A stretch of 64,000 nt of DNA from Akkermansiaceae bacterium (GCA_026421245.1 JAPKDJ010000003.1:1-64000), one strand, 5' to 3'; positions 34,656 to 43,598 are shown, counted from the stretch's first letter. Program-made: numbers and translations. Notes: a model not told the origin generated them from the sequence alone.

Positions 34656-35096
34656 ATGAAAAAAATCATCATTCTCCTGCCCTTGATCGCAAGCTTATCA
34701 TCGTGCCAACCTGAGGAGAAAAATGCCCAGTCAAACGAACAGGAGAAATCCAAAGCAACACCGGATCCCGATCCGACCTCTCGTGATGGCATTGCCAGAC
34801 TTCGGGCAATCAATGAGGCGGCCCAGGAATCTTCCACCTCCTCAGTGGGAGTTCTTTTTTCAAAAGAGGACATCCAGCTGATCCTGATAACGCTTCAAGA
34901 GAAAGATCTCCAGGCTCTTTCCAAAAGTGACAAGGTGACCTTGCAACAAGCACTCTTCCTTGGAGCGACCACCGATGGGAGCGACTTGGATCAGATCCTC
35001 CTCGACAAAGTTCGCGACTCGATAGACGCCGATCAATCCTACCGAACCATGCTCCTTCAAATCATCGATGCCCGGAAAAAGCTAAACAAAGAATAG
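34656..35096 (+). CDS. lipoprotein paralogous to the kinase outer domain
   Basis: A 146-residue lipoprotein with signal KKIIILLPLIASLSSC (lipobox LSSC). After a charged, disordered linker, residues 68-143 align with the kinase segment just outside its membrane helix. DIQLILITL matches DVQMLLDSL, LQQALFLGATTDGSDLDQ matches YLQALNIGKATDGTDISE, and TMLLQIIDAR matches IKLFQLVGAR. It is therefore a membrane-anchored copy of the first repeat unit of the sensor. It ends 6 bases before nhaC, so it is probably co-transcribed with the antiporter. Function unknown. Confidence 0.75.
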   Translation: MKKIIILLPLIASLSSCQPEEKNAQSNEQEKSKATPDPDPTSRDGIARLRAINEAAQESSTSSVGVLFSKEDIQLILITLQEKDLQALSKSDKVTLQQALFLGATTDGSDLDQILLDKVRDSIDADQSYRTMLLQIIDARKKLNKE

Positions 35097-35102
35097 ATCG
35101 TC

Positions 35103-36587
35103 ATGGCTGAATTCATCCCCCTCATTCCCCCGCTTGTCGCGCTGGTTCTGATCTTGATCACGCGACAGGCCGCGCTTTCTCTTTTCGCTGCAACCCTCGC
35201 CGGCGCCTTCCTCCTCGCAGGTCCCTCCCCCATTCTCGCCATCCGGTGCCTCTTTGAGGATCACCTTTTTCCAAAAATTGGAAACAGTAGTTGGAATCTG
35301 AGTGCCATCATCTTCACGTTTACTTTGGGAGCCTTTGCCACCCTCCTTGAAAAAGGAGGAGGCTTCACCACCATCCTCAATCGCCTTCTTGCCAAAGAAG
35401 GCCGTGACCCAAAAAAGAAGCTCCTTTTTGGAGTGTATGGCCTCGGCCTCCTTTGCTTTTTCGACGGCCTCGCCAATGCCGTCCTTCTCGGAAGGGTCGC
35501 TCGCCCCCTCACAGACACATTAAGAATCTCACGTCAATTTTTGGCTTACGTCATCGACTCAACCAGCGCCACCGTCGCCTGTGTCGCCTTCATCTCAACC
35601 TGGATCGCCACCCAACTGTCTTTCATCAAAGATAGCCTCGTTGACGCCCCTTTTGAGGTCAACCCCGCCGCCCTTTTCTTCAACTCGATTCCAGCAAATC
35701 CATACTGCTTACTTAGTCTTCTCCTGATTCCTCTGGTCATTTTCAAAGCTTGGCACCTTGGCCCCATGAAGAATGCTCAACCGGTGCCTCTGGATGATTC
35801 CCACAATATGCCCGAAGCAGGCTCGCCCTTTCTAGCCTTGATCCCTCTGGCTGTCCTGGTGCTCACCCTTCCAGCCTTTATCTACCTCTGGCAAGACGGT
35901 AGCGATTGGTCCTGGCAGAATGCCTTCACCTCAGATGGCGTCCCCTACGCCATGGTCGCAGCAGGATTCGTGGCACTCGCCGCAGCCTACCTTTGCTTTC
36001 CAAAAAGGCGACGAAAGGAAGCCCCCCAGCACATGCTCGACGGCGCGGCCTCTCTCTTTCCTGCCCTCATTATTTTGATCTGTGCCTGGACTCTCGGGAG
36101 TATGTTCAACAGCCTTGGCACTGCTGATCTCCTTAAGCAGATGCTCGGAGATGAAATTAGCCCTTTTTCAGTGCCACTCGTGATCTTCCTGATTGGTGCC
36201 GTGATGTCGTTTATGACCGGAACCTCCTGGGGAACATTCGGGCTTCTCATGCCAATGGCGCTTCCCCTCGTCCTTCGACTGGGTGCGGATCTTCCTGAGG
36301 CCGAGTTAATGAATCTCATTTCCATGACAATCGGAGCAGTCTTCGGCGGTGCAGTTTTTGGAGATCATTGCAGCCCTTTCTCAGACACCACCATCGTTTC
36401 TGCGCTCGCCTCCGGATGTTCTCCGACCTCACATGTCGCAACGCAACTCCCCTACGCCCTCATTACCGCCACTGGCGCAGCAGCGGCCTATACTTTAATG
36501 TGGGTGGGAATCTCCTCGTGGCTCTCGACTCTAATCATCGCTGCCCTACTTGCCGCCTTGGTTCTCGCGCGCAAGAGTAAGTCATGA
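35103..36587 (+). CDS. NhaC-family Na+/H+ antiporter
   Basis: A 494-residue polytopic transporter with about eleven membrane segments. Family signatures include GLLCFFDGLANAVLLGRVARPL, YVIDSTSATVACVAFISTW, FMTGTSWGTFGLLMPMA and FGDHCSPFSDTTIVSA; the last is the hallmark of NhaC-type exchangers with transport-linked Asp and Ser. It should move sodium (or an organic cation or anion) against protons in the inner membrane. The ATG lies 6 bases after the lipoprotein stop. The stop overlaps, as ATGA, the start of a truncated exported-protein gene. Confidence 0.88.
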   Translation: MAEFIPLIPPLVALVLILITRQAALSLFAATLAGAFLLAGPSPILAIRCLFEDHLFPKIGNSSWNLSAIIFTFTLGAFATLLEKGGGFTTILNRLLAKEGRDPKKKLLFGVYGLGLLCFFDGLANAVLLGRVARPLTDTLRISRQFLAYVIDSTSATVACVAFISTWIATQLSFIKDSLVDAPFEVNPAALFFNSIPANPYCLLSLLLIPLVIFKAWHLGPMKNAQPVPLDDSHNMPEAGSPFLALIPLAVLVLTLPAFIYLWQDGSDWSWQNAFTSDGVPYAMVAAGFVALAAAYLCFPKRRRKEAPQHMLDGAASLFPALIILICAWTLGSMFNSLGTADLLKQMLGDEISPFSVPLVIFLIGAVMSFMTGTSWGTFGLLMPMALPLVLRLGADLPEAELMNLISMTIGAVFGGAVFGDHCSPFSDTTIVSALASGCSPTSHVATQLPYALITATGAAAAYTLMWVGISSWLSTLIIAALLAALVLARKSKS

Positions 36588-36661
36588 GAGCCCTGACTGG
36601 GATTCTTTTCTTACTCACCCTGACCACCCAGGCCGAACCGAAAAAGATCATCGTGATTTGA
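36584..36661 (+). pseudogene. truncated secreted-protein gene after nhaC
   Basis: A start coupled to the nhaC stop (ATGA) gives MRALTGILFLLTLTTQAEP, a good signal peptide, then KKIIVI and a TGA. One base later another frame reads DDSQSEG, so IIVI..DDS could be a shifted SGNH block I. A gene once co-translated with nhaC has evidently been broken and mostly lost. Confidence 0.5.
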
Positions 36662-36999
36662 CGATAGCCAAAGTGAGGGATCCCGCTTTCACCGCCCAAA
36701 CTTCATTTCTTCGCCTCGATTTTTCACTCCTCAATAACTCGAGCCCGACACGTGAAAACAGGCGAACGTAAAAAAAAGCTGTTCATCTATCACCAGCGGC
36801 GGCTTGAAATCTAAAACCCCTCGGCATGTCGTCGGACCCGATGAGATTGCCATTCAAAAGAAAGAAAAACCCCATCATCTCTGTAGACATTGAGCCAAAG
36901 GTTACTTATCCCACCTAGAGTTTTAAAAGAGACGAAGGCCGGATTTCAACCGATTGACTTTTTGCGATTTCGTTGCTGGGAAATCCTCAGTCAAGCCCC
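36662..36999. other. intergenic region, nothing recognised
   Basis: About 340 bases after the truncated gene. No coding continuity, terminator or repeat is recognisable. It may be the decayed body of that gene. Confidence 0.4.
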
Positions 37000-37977
37000 C
37001 TACTTCTTAAAGCTCGCCTCACGCTTTTCGTCAACTCGCGCCGGCTTCAGTTTCTTCCAATTCTCTGGGTTAGGCAGTTTCAGATGCCGCTTCCCCTTCC
37101 CGTATTCATCGAGGTTTGCATTCAATTCTTCCTCACTCAGCGAATTCGATTTCACTCCACCTTCGGGCACCTTCATGCCCGCCGACCACACAATCGCATT
37201 CAAGACCACCGTGCGGAATCCATCGAGGGCCCATCCATGATGATAGTGACCACCGGTGAAGCCCACTCCACGACCTCCGTTTGGACGCTCGTAACCCCAC
37301 ATCAGGGCCTGCTCTTTGTTCAGCCCATCGACTCCGTGCTGATTCCAAAGATTGATGTACTTGTGCATGTTCTCACGTGTCGGAGTCGCAGTCACCAGAT
37401 CGAGCACTTTGTCACGATCATCAACAAAGCGCATGTTGTAATAAAACTCATCCAGACAAGTCACAGTCTCCGGCACGCCATTCCCGACCTCGTGGTCCTT
37501 CATCACCTTCATATCAGCCACCCAGTGTGGGTTCACCGACCAGCCTGACTCCATCGCCCCGCCAATCCAGGGCTGGTAATATTTTTTCCCATCCGCCGGG
37601 TTGGGATGCACCGCATAGTGCATGAAGGTGAATCCCACGCCCTTCTTCGCGAGGCCGTCGAGATAGTCCCACTCCCCCGCAATTCCACTCGTTCCATCGG
37701 CGAAGATGAAGATGGCATCGGCCTCATCGAGCACCGACTTATCCTTCTTCCAATCCCTATCAACGACCACAGCTTCCACATCCAGGCCGCTCTGCTCATT
37801 GAGGACCTTCGCCAACAGCATGCATCCTGCGCGGAATTCGTGCTCACCCGAGGCGTGGCTCCTACTCCCCGCAATTAAAACAATCTTCTTTTTCTTAGCC
37901 TCCTCTTTCTTGGCAGAAAGGAAGAGCGGACTGAAAAGAGCAAGGACAAGAGGCAGGATCAGGGCAAAACGTTTCAT
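37000..37977 (-). CDS. secreted ThuA-domain protein
   Basis: A 325-residue protein with a signal peptide (ILPLVLALFSPLFLSA) and a ThuA/GATase1-like fold. It has KKIVLIAGSRSHASGEHEFRAG, DAIFIFADGTSGIAG, GVGFTFMHYAVHP, ERPNGGRGVGFTGGHYHHGW and FRTVVLNAIVWSAGM. This subgroup is common beside sugar-related genes in Planctomycetes and Verrucomicrobia; ThuA proteins have been linked to 3-keto-disaccharide metabolism. It is a full-length, stand-alone gene. A similar domain is embedded in the fusion protein at 26436-28547. Confidence 0.88.
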   Translation of the reverse strand: MKRFALILPLVLALFSPLFLSAKKEEAKKKKIVLIAGSRSHASGEHEFRAGCMLLAKVLNEQSGLDVEAVVVDRDWKKDKSVLDEADAIFIFADGTSGIAGEWDYLDGLAKKGVGFTFMHYAVHPNPADGKKYYQPWIGGAMESGWSVNPHWVADMKVMKDHEVGNGVPETVTCLDEFYYNMRFVDDRDKVLDLVTATPTRENMHKYINLWNQHGVDGLNKEQALMWGYERPNGGRGVGFTGGHYHHGWALDGFRTVVLNAIVWSAGMKVPEGGVKSNSLSEEELNANLDEYGKGKRHLKLPNPENWKKLKPARVDEKREASFKK

Positions 37978-38032
37978 AGCTGGACCAAATGATACGCGTT
38001 TATTATCGCTCCCTTACATCTCAAAAGTCAAT

Positions 38033-38217
38033 TCACTCCACTTCCAACATCCCCTCCAATTCCTGCTTCAACTTTGGGAAGTCACACGCAGCGGCCTCCA
38101 CCCTTTCCCACAAGGGCAGCGGTAGCTTTTTCATCGCCCCTTCAAATGCACCTTCAATTCATCAGCCATCGCCAAACTCGTAACACCAAACAATCGAACC
38201 AAGCTCAACACTTTCAT
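38033..38217 (-). pseudogene. two overlapping micro-ORFs, probably one frameshifted relic
   Basis: On the minus strand ATG 38217 opens MKVLSLVRLFGVTSLAMADE and stops at 38131. ATG 38134 overlaps that stop (ATGA) and encodes MKKLPLPLWERVEAAACDF followed by PKLKQELEGMLEVE. The upstream frame stays open without a start (GEPLNDESQYRLDARVK). Both parts have strong helical coding character. The simplest reading is one small protein split by a frameshift; coupled micro-proteins are the alternative. I recognise no family. The rest of the interval 37978-38323 shows nothing else. Confidence 0.35.
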
Positions 38218-38323
38218 TTTCACTCTGGCATCAAGCCGATATTGGGATTCATCATTCAGTGGCTCTCCCGCAATCCATCCTCATCTTCATTGTGATTTCA
38301 TTCATTCCCGCTACCACTTGGCA

Positions 38324-39082
38324 ATGATCTCCAAAAAGACCTCCCTTCTCCTCGGTCTCATCTTGTTCCTGTCCTCCTCTGCATTCGGACAAAAAAAATC
38401 CGAATCCCCAACCTCTGCGAAGCCAAAAAAAATCCTCTTCATCGGCAACAGCTATACTGGTGGCATTCGCAAAACCGTCATCGCTCTCATCAAATCTTCC
38501 CCGCACTCCAACACCCAAACCACCTTCATCAACCCCGGAGGGAAAACCCTCGCTTTCCATCTCGCTGAAAAAGAGACCGTCGATAAAATTAAATCCGGCG
38601 AGTTCGACTTTGTCGTCCTTCAAGATCAAAGCCAAACCCCCGCACTTTTCCCGGACCGTTTCAAGAAAGCCGCCGGTGGCCTCGATAAAATTATCGACGC
38701 ATCCGGAGCCCAAACCGTCTTCTACCAAACCTGGGGCCGCCGCGATGGCGACAAACAAAACAAAACGCTCTTCCCCACCTACGACTCCATGCAAAAAGCT
38801 CTCAGTAAAAGCTACGCTTCCACTGCCAAAACCTGTAATGCCACCCTCGCTCCCGTCGGTGATATCTGGAGTATCCTCCGAAAGAAAAACCCCGATCTCG
38901 GCAAAGATCTCTACGCAAAGGACGGCAGTCACCCCTCCAAAAAAGGGGCCTACCTCGCCGCCTGCGTCTTCTACGCCACCTTCTTCAAAGAAGACCCTCG
39001 CAAGCTGACCTTCACCGGAGGCCTCGCCGACTCCGAAGCAAACCTCATCCGCGAACTCTCCTTCTCTCACTCAAAGAAGTAA
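38324..39082 (+). CDS. secreted SGNH hydrolase-type esterase
   Basis: A 252-residue exported protein (signal LLLGLILFLSSSAFGQ). Block I is KKILFIGNSYTGGI with the nucleophile Ser near residue 43, block II is around FINPGGKTLAFH, and VVLQDQSQTP follows. The catalytic Asp and His are in KDGSHPSKKGAYLAA near residue 200. The GNSYT variant resembles the DUF4886-type SGNH group. Presumed substrate is an acyl group on an exopolysaccharide. ATG 38324 is used rather than a TTG two codons earlier. The metalloprotease gene starts 6 bases downstream, so the two form an operon. Confidence 0.85.
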   Translation: MISKKTSLLLGLILFLSSSAFGQKKSESPTSAKPKKILFIGNSYTGGIRKTVIALIKSSPHSNTQTTFINPGGKTLAFHLAEKETVDKIKSGEFDFVVLQDQSQTPALFPDRFKKAAGGLDKIIDASGAQTVFYQTWGRRDGDKQNKTLFPTYDSMQKALSKSYASTAKTCNATLAPVGDIWSILRKKNPDLGKDLYAKDGSHPSKKGAYLAACVFYATFFKEDPRKLTFTGGLADSEANLIRELSFSHSKK

Positions 39083-39088
39083 GACGCC

Positions 39089-40198
39089 ATGAAATCCCTC
39101 CTCTCCATCTGCCTCACCCTCCTTGTCACCACGGCACTTTCATCCGCCGCTCCCAATGATCGCTTCGCGCAAATCATTCTCTTTGTCGAGGAGGGCGCCG
39201 AACCAGCTGCGAACTACAAAAAACGCCTCAATTCACTGGCACTCCGAACAGAGGCCTTCTTCACCAACCAACTCAAACGCTGGAACCGCCCCGTCGAGCG
39301 AACCCAAATCTTCGCTCGTAACGAAAAAGGGAACGTTCAAATCTCTGTTGTCAAAGGCAAGCTCCTCAACCCTGCCGGTCGGGCCGCCCTCCCTAAACTC
39401 AACACCATGGCAATCAATGGTGCCGCCAAACAACTCGATCTCAAAAAGAGCGGACCACCCGTCGTCTTCTGGATTTTCTATGATTACCCGGGCGTCAAAG
39501 GTTTCCAAGGGGGTGCCCGAAAATCGGGCGGCGTTGCCGTGAATAAATATCCCGCCGCCGAAACGCTCATCCACATCAAAGCCGACCTCGCCTCCCCTGC
39601 TCTCAACGAGACTGCCATCAAGGGAACCATTCACGAATTCGGCCACGCCCTTGGGCTCCCCCACATTGGCCCACGCCCCAGACGCAAGCTGGGCAACACC
39701 CTCATGGGCCCCATCAACAAGGTTTACTGGCGTCGCACAAAAACCGAGGACCCGCGCGTTTTTCTAAGCGAAGCCTCGGCGGCCGCCCTTTGGAAGCACC
39801 CCATCTTCAAAAAAGAATCTTCTCCTAACCCCAAAATGCCCGCCAAGGTCGATATCGAAAACCTCGCTACCACTTCGTCGGACGATCAGCAAAAAATCAT
39901 CATCACCGGCAAGCTGAATTCCGACCAAAAAGCCCACACCGTCGTGGCTCTCGATTCCGAGCGCGGCAAATTTGGCGACTACTGGGAACGACCCTACGTC
40001 GCAGGGCTCGATCCAGAAGGGAACTTCAAACTCGAAATCAACGCCCCCCGGACTCAAGGCACCATCTTCCTCTCGTTCTCCTTCGAAAACGGCATCAACA
40101 CCAGCGACGGGAAAAAAACCTTCCAGCAAAACAGCGCGATCTCCCGCAGCTACTCCACCAAGGAGGGAAAACGTGTCTTCGCTGACCAAAATCAGTAA
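39089..40198 (+). CDS. secreted metzincin-like zinc metalloprotease
   Basis: A 369-residue exported protein with signal SICLTLLVTTALSSA. The extended zinc motif HEFGHALGLPH at about 182-192 is the full HExxHxxGxxH of metzincins, and NTLMGPI about 18 residues later fits the Met-turn. Residues 25-160 form the upper part of the catalytic domain. A C-terminal beta-rich region (250-340) may bind substrate. No Cys-switch or propeptide is obvious. It may cleave external proteins or peptides. It is co-transcribed with the SGNH esterase. Confidence 0.82.
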   Translation: MKSLLSICLTLLVTTALSSAAPNDRFAQIILFVEEGAEPAANYKKRLNSLALRTEAFFTNQLKRWNRPVERTQIFARNEKGNVQISVVKGKLLNPAGRAALPKLNTMAINGAAKQLDLKKSGPPVVFWIFYDYPGVKGFQGGARKSGGVAVNKYPAAETLIHIKADLASPALNETAIKGTIHEFGHALGLPHIGPRPRRKLGNTLMGPINKVYWRRTKTEDPRVFLSEASAAALWKHPIFKKESSPNPKMPAKVDIENLATTSSDDQQKIIITGKLNSDQKAHTVVALDSERGKFGDYWERPYVAGLDPEGNFKLEINAPRTQGTIFLSFSFENGINTSDGKKTFQQNSAISRSYSTKEGKRVFADQNQ

Positions 40199-40356
40199 AC
40201 TCAAATACCCCTCACTCCCCCTCCAAAAACCAAGCCTTCCACCCTCCGGACACACCGCATCTGCCCCGAGGCTGCTACCGAACGCGACCTCTTCAACGCC
40301 TTGGGATTCCCCCGCGTTCGTCTCGCCGCCCAGCTCGACTATCGCTAGACACAAAG

Positions 40357-41274
40357 CTAAGCAAAGTGTTTCCGCAAGAGTTCCAGGCTCTTGGGCACTG
40401 CTGTCATGGGATCTTCCAATCCTTCGAATTCCAGCGAGACATACCCTTTGTAATTCGCCTTCTTCATAATCTTTGCGATGCGTTCGTAATCCAGATCAAG
40501 AGTGTACCAACGGCCTTTCCCGAAATAGGTCTTGGCTTGAAGCAGGACTGTCTTAGACGCCAGCTTCTCAAGTCTCGCATAGGGATCTTCGAGAAAATTC
40601 CCGGTATCCAATGTCACTTGCAACCAAGGTGAATTCACCGCATCCACCACTTTCATCACTCCCTCCGGCGTCAGGCCAAGGCCCCAGTGATTCTCCAACC
40701 CCAGCACTACGCCGCACTTCTCGGCATATGGCACCAGCTGCTTCATCGATTCAATCACCCACTCAAATCCTTCATCTTCGGTGTGCCCCTCTAACACGGG
40801 CTCGATCCCCCGGTTCGCCATGAGAGCATCAAAGTCCTTGCTCGTCCCCCAGCGCCCAGTGTTGATACGCAGGGTGGGGATTCCCAAAGCATACGCTTGC
40901 TCAATATAGGTGATCGTCTGCTCAACATTGCGACGCCTCACAATTTCATCCGGATCCACAAAGTCCTGATGCGTCGAAAAGCCCATCAAGTCCACTCCCG
41001 CCATAAAAGCCTGGCGTTTAATTTTTTGTAATGCCGAAGGCGAAAAATCCTCCATTTGGATCTGCAAAATCTCCACTCCGTCAAAACCCATCTTGGCCGC
41101 CAAATCGATGCACTTCCCGATGTCGCGCAGTTCATCCCGCTGAAACCCCCAAAAACTATAAGTCGAAACTCCGATCGGATTACGGTGTCTTTTCTCCTGT
41201 CCAAGTCCGGTCAAACAAGCAGCGGAGGAAAGTGCCAGGGAGGAGATCATCTTACGTCGGGAAAAATCTTTCAT
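40357..41274 (-). CDS. Tat-exported sugar phosphate isomerase/epimerase
   Basis: A 305-residue TIM-barrel isomerase with a twin-arginine signal (FSRRKMISSLALSSAACLTG). The barrel shows ISTYSFWG-like first-strand features (IGVSTYSFWG), FDGVEILQIQMEDF, CGVVLGLENHWG, LQVTLDTGNF, and SLEFEG near the end, matching the Glu/Asp/His/Glu metal ligands. Tat export implies folding with the metal in the cytoplasm and action in the periplasm. Its substrate is unknown. No close neighbour shares its strand. Confidence 0.87.
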   Translation of the reverse strand: MKDFSRRKMISSLALSSAACLTGLGQEKRHRNPIGVSTYSFWGFQRDELRDIGKCIDLAAKMGFDGVEILQIQMEDFSPSALQKIKRQAFMAGVDLMGFSTHQDFVDPDEIVRRRNVEQTITYIEQAYALGIPTLRINTGRWGTSKDFDALMANRGIEPVLEGHTEDEGFEWVIESMKQLVPYAEKCGVVLGLENHWGLGLTPEGVMKVVDAVNSPWLQVTLDTGNFLEDPYARLEKLASKTVLLQAKTYFGKGRWYTLDLDYERIAKIMKKANYKGYVSLEFEGLEDPMTAVPKSLELLRKHFA

Positions 41275-41311
41275 CGCGTTATCTTACAAATTTACGGCAA
41301 GATGCGAGACT

Positions 41312-41774
41312 TTGATCTCTACAAAAACAGATCTGTCTGACATCCATTCCAATCTCATATTTCTAAAAGTCACTTCAAAATTATCCCAAACCTCCGTCGC
41401 CCCCCGCCAATACCTGGCTTTCTTCATCCGTCGATTCTCCTATCAAGGGGCCATCATCATTGGGCTCGCCCATTACGCCATCGGCGCACTCCTTGCCATT
41501 CCCGCCAACCTTGACCTCTCTTTTCCCATCTGCGTCTTGGGCCTCACACCTCATCCCCTGTGGACTCGCTTTCCTCATCATAGCCATCGTGGGAGGAGCC
41601 ATTGGCACGAAATTCAGCTCATTGCGGTTAAAACCTTCGATGAAGCTCTGGCCATGGTATCCCACGAAAAGAAAGAAGCTCTTCAAACCACTCTCGCTGG
41701 CTTTAACATGGTTCAGAAAGCGCATTTCAGACGATGAAAGGGCGGACCTTGGCGGGCTCACCACCACCCCGTAA
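41312..41774 (+). pseudogene. frameshifted small membrane protein
   Basis: Frame one reads QYLAFFIRRFSYQGAIIIGL and AIGALLAIPANLDLSFPICV, then loses coding character near 41550. From there another frame continues with SHLIPCGLAFLIIAIVGGAI and LRLKPSMKLWPWYPTKRKK. Together they would make a protein with two membrane helices of about 140 residues. A single frameshift near 41545 explains this. I recognise no family. The region 41275-41881 holds nothing else beyond the promoter of the prepilin-like gene. Confidence 0.4.
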
Positions 41775-41881
41775 AGCGAGGCTGCTAGGATTCAAAACAA
41801 TAAGGAAATTCAAGAAGATTTACTCAAAGAGTGAAATCTGCTTGATCGAACCGCCCAGCAGTTCAACTTTATAAAAACCGT

Positions 41882-42652
41882 ATGAAAACTCACTCTCTCT
41901 CATCAAAACGCCGGGGATTTACCCTCGTTGAGCTTCTTGTCGTCATTGCCATCATCGCGGCCCTTGCCGGACTCGCCATCACCGGTGTTCAATCCGGACT
42001 CAAGGCTGCAGATGCGGCAAAAGCCACCAGAAACATGAAGGAGATCTACGGCGCCCTCTCCTCCCTTCAAACCGAAGGAGTCAACACCGGCCTTCACGCC
42101 CCCAATACTTTCCCTCCCTACAAAGGTAGCCTGCAGGACGGGCAAAAGGCTTCATTCGTCTGGTGGGACCTTGTCGCCGAGACGCTTGATCTCGCGAATC
42201 GCGACCAAGGTCGCTTTCGCTGGACCACGCCTCCCTCGGAGACCCTCCTCCAGAATCCTCTCTCGAAAAAAGTCCTTGGAGAGGGGCAAACCACGTATGA
42301 CTCACTCTACAATGACCCGGACATCAGCCACGGCAGCTTTGCCTTCAATGCTGAACTCGGTGGCGACGTGAGTTCAACCGCCCAGGAGGAAAATGCCTAC
42401 ACCGTGCGACTCAGCCGCGTTGAAGATCCTCCAACCACCATTTATTTCGGCGAAGCCGATGACGACCAAAAGACAGCCGGTTGGGTCTTCAAAAATATGA
42501 AAAATGCGCCTCAGGGAAACCACAAAGACAGTGCCCACTGCTGCTTTATTGACGGTCACATCGAGTTCATCAAAAACACCCATTTAAAGGAAAAACAGTC
42601 CTACGATTATTTCACCCAAATCAAGGACAAGAACTACTCCAACAAGCCGTAA
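41882..42652 (+). CDS. prepilin-type N-terminal methylation domain protein
   Basis: A 256-residue type IV pilin-like/pseudopilin protein. Residues 11-40 carry RRGFTLVELLVVIAIIAALAG, the prepilin peptidase site (cleavage after Gly, methylated Phe) and hydrophobic helix. The C-terminus has the H-X9-DG signature (HKDSAHCCFIDGH) typical of the very large prepilin-like families of Planctomycetes and Verrucomicrobia. Its role may be in a type II secretion-like system or a surface fibre. It is monocistronic, followed by a terminator. Confidence 0.9.
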   Translation: MKTHSLSSKRRGFTLVELLVVIAIIAALAGLAITGVQSGLKAADAAKATRNMKEIYGALSSLQTEGVNTGLHAPNTFPPYKGSLQDGQKASFVWWDLVAETLDLANRDQGRFRWTTPPSETLLQNPLSKKVLGEGQTTYDSLYNDPDISHGSFAFNAELGGDVSSTAQEENAYTVRLSRVEDPPTTIYFGEADDDQKTAGWVFKNMKNAPQGNHKDSAHCCFIDGHIEFIKNTHLKEKQSYDYFTQIKDKNYSNKP

Positions 42653-42683
42653 TCTTTCCGACGGCTCTGTTCCCCGAATTCCC

Positions 42684-42715
42684 AAGAGGCGGCTTTTCAA
42701 AGTCGTCTCTTTTAA
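42684..42715 (+). terminator. rho-independent terminator
   Basis: GAGGCGGCTT pairs with AAGTCGTCTC through two G-T wobbles around a short loop, followed by TTTT. It ends the prepilin-like gene. Confidence 0.7.
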
Positions 42716-43408
42716 TTCCTCCTGAGACCTACGATCGCCTCCGCGAAAGTCAGTTTCAACACCGGCCTCCTCCCCTTCTCGATCTCGAGCCCCAGCCCTT
42801 CAAAACCGGCTCCCACCAACGCGCCGCCTTGGATCAACTGTCCTTTCTCGACGGCCAACACGCAAAAAACCATCCCGAGCACGCTGACCTCGCCGCCCGT
42901 ATGGAGTCCTACGAACTCGCCTACCGCGTGCAGATGGAAGTCCCCGACATCGTCGATCTCGACGGCGAATCCGAAAAAAACCCGCGCAATGGATGGCATG
43001 GACGACAAGGTCACCCACGACTACCTCGAACGAGGCCACTCATCCCGCATCGCGGCCGTCGACAAACCCTGGGCCGCCCTCAAACAACGCGGCATGCTCG
43101 ACGACACCCTCGTCATCTGGAACGGCGAATTTGGCCGCACCCCCGACAACAACAAACGCGGCGGAGTTTACTCAATTGGCCGCGGCCACAACGCAGATGC
43201 CATGACCATCATGATGGCCGGAGGCGGTGTCAAAAAAGGTGCCATCGTCGGAGCTACCGACGACATCGGCGCCCAAGCCATCGACTTCCACTGCACCCTC
43301 CTCCACCTCCTCGGCCTCGACGATAATAAGCTCACCTACTTCCACTCCGGTCGCTACAAACAACTCTCCCAATTTGGCGGCACCGTGATCAAGGAACTCA
43401 TCGGCTGA
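42715..43408 (+). pseudogene. DUF1501 protein relic with internal deletion and frameshift
   Basis: From about 42718 one frame reads ETYDRLRESQFQHRPPPLLD and DQLSFLDGQHAKNHPEHADL, up to VPDIVDLDGESEK, a middle section of a DUF1501 protein. Another frame from 42989 then gives KQRGMLDDTLVIWNGEFGRT, IMMAGGGVKKGAIVG and LLHLLGLDD, its C-terminus. A normal protein has about 450 residues. The N-terminus and some 100 residues in the middle are missing. The usual DUF1549/DUF1553 partner gene is also absent. DUF1501 proteins are exported members of the alkaline-phosphatase superfamily. Confidence 0.75.
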
Positions 43409-43598
43409 TCCCTTCAAAGCTAGTTCCAAGTAGCCGAAAGTTCCAGCTTTTGGACCACAGTCCAAGGCCCCACTCCCCTCTCCAGTAGTTCATGCCCAGC
43501 TTTTAGCATTTCGCGCGTAAATCCCTCCCTTTCTCCACTTGTAATTAGAAACCTGAGACTTATTCTGGTTCCACGCCCGCTGGGTGATCACGTGAACC

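Noticed and set aside
36584-36661. TGA after KKIIVI as a Sec codon
   Set aside because: The next codons are CGA and TAG, so read-through gives nothing.
42829-43326. Single 165-codon frame at the DUF1501 locus
   Set aside because: Only its first 55 residues match DUF1501. The rest is the wrong frame of the C-terminal part, so it is one piece of a pseudogene.
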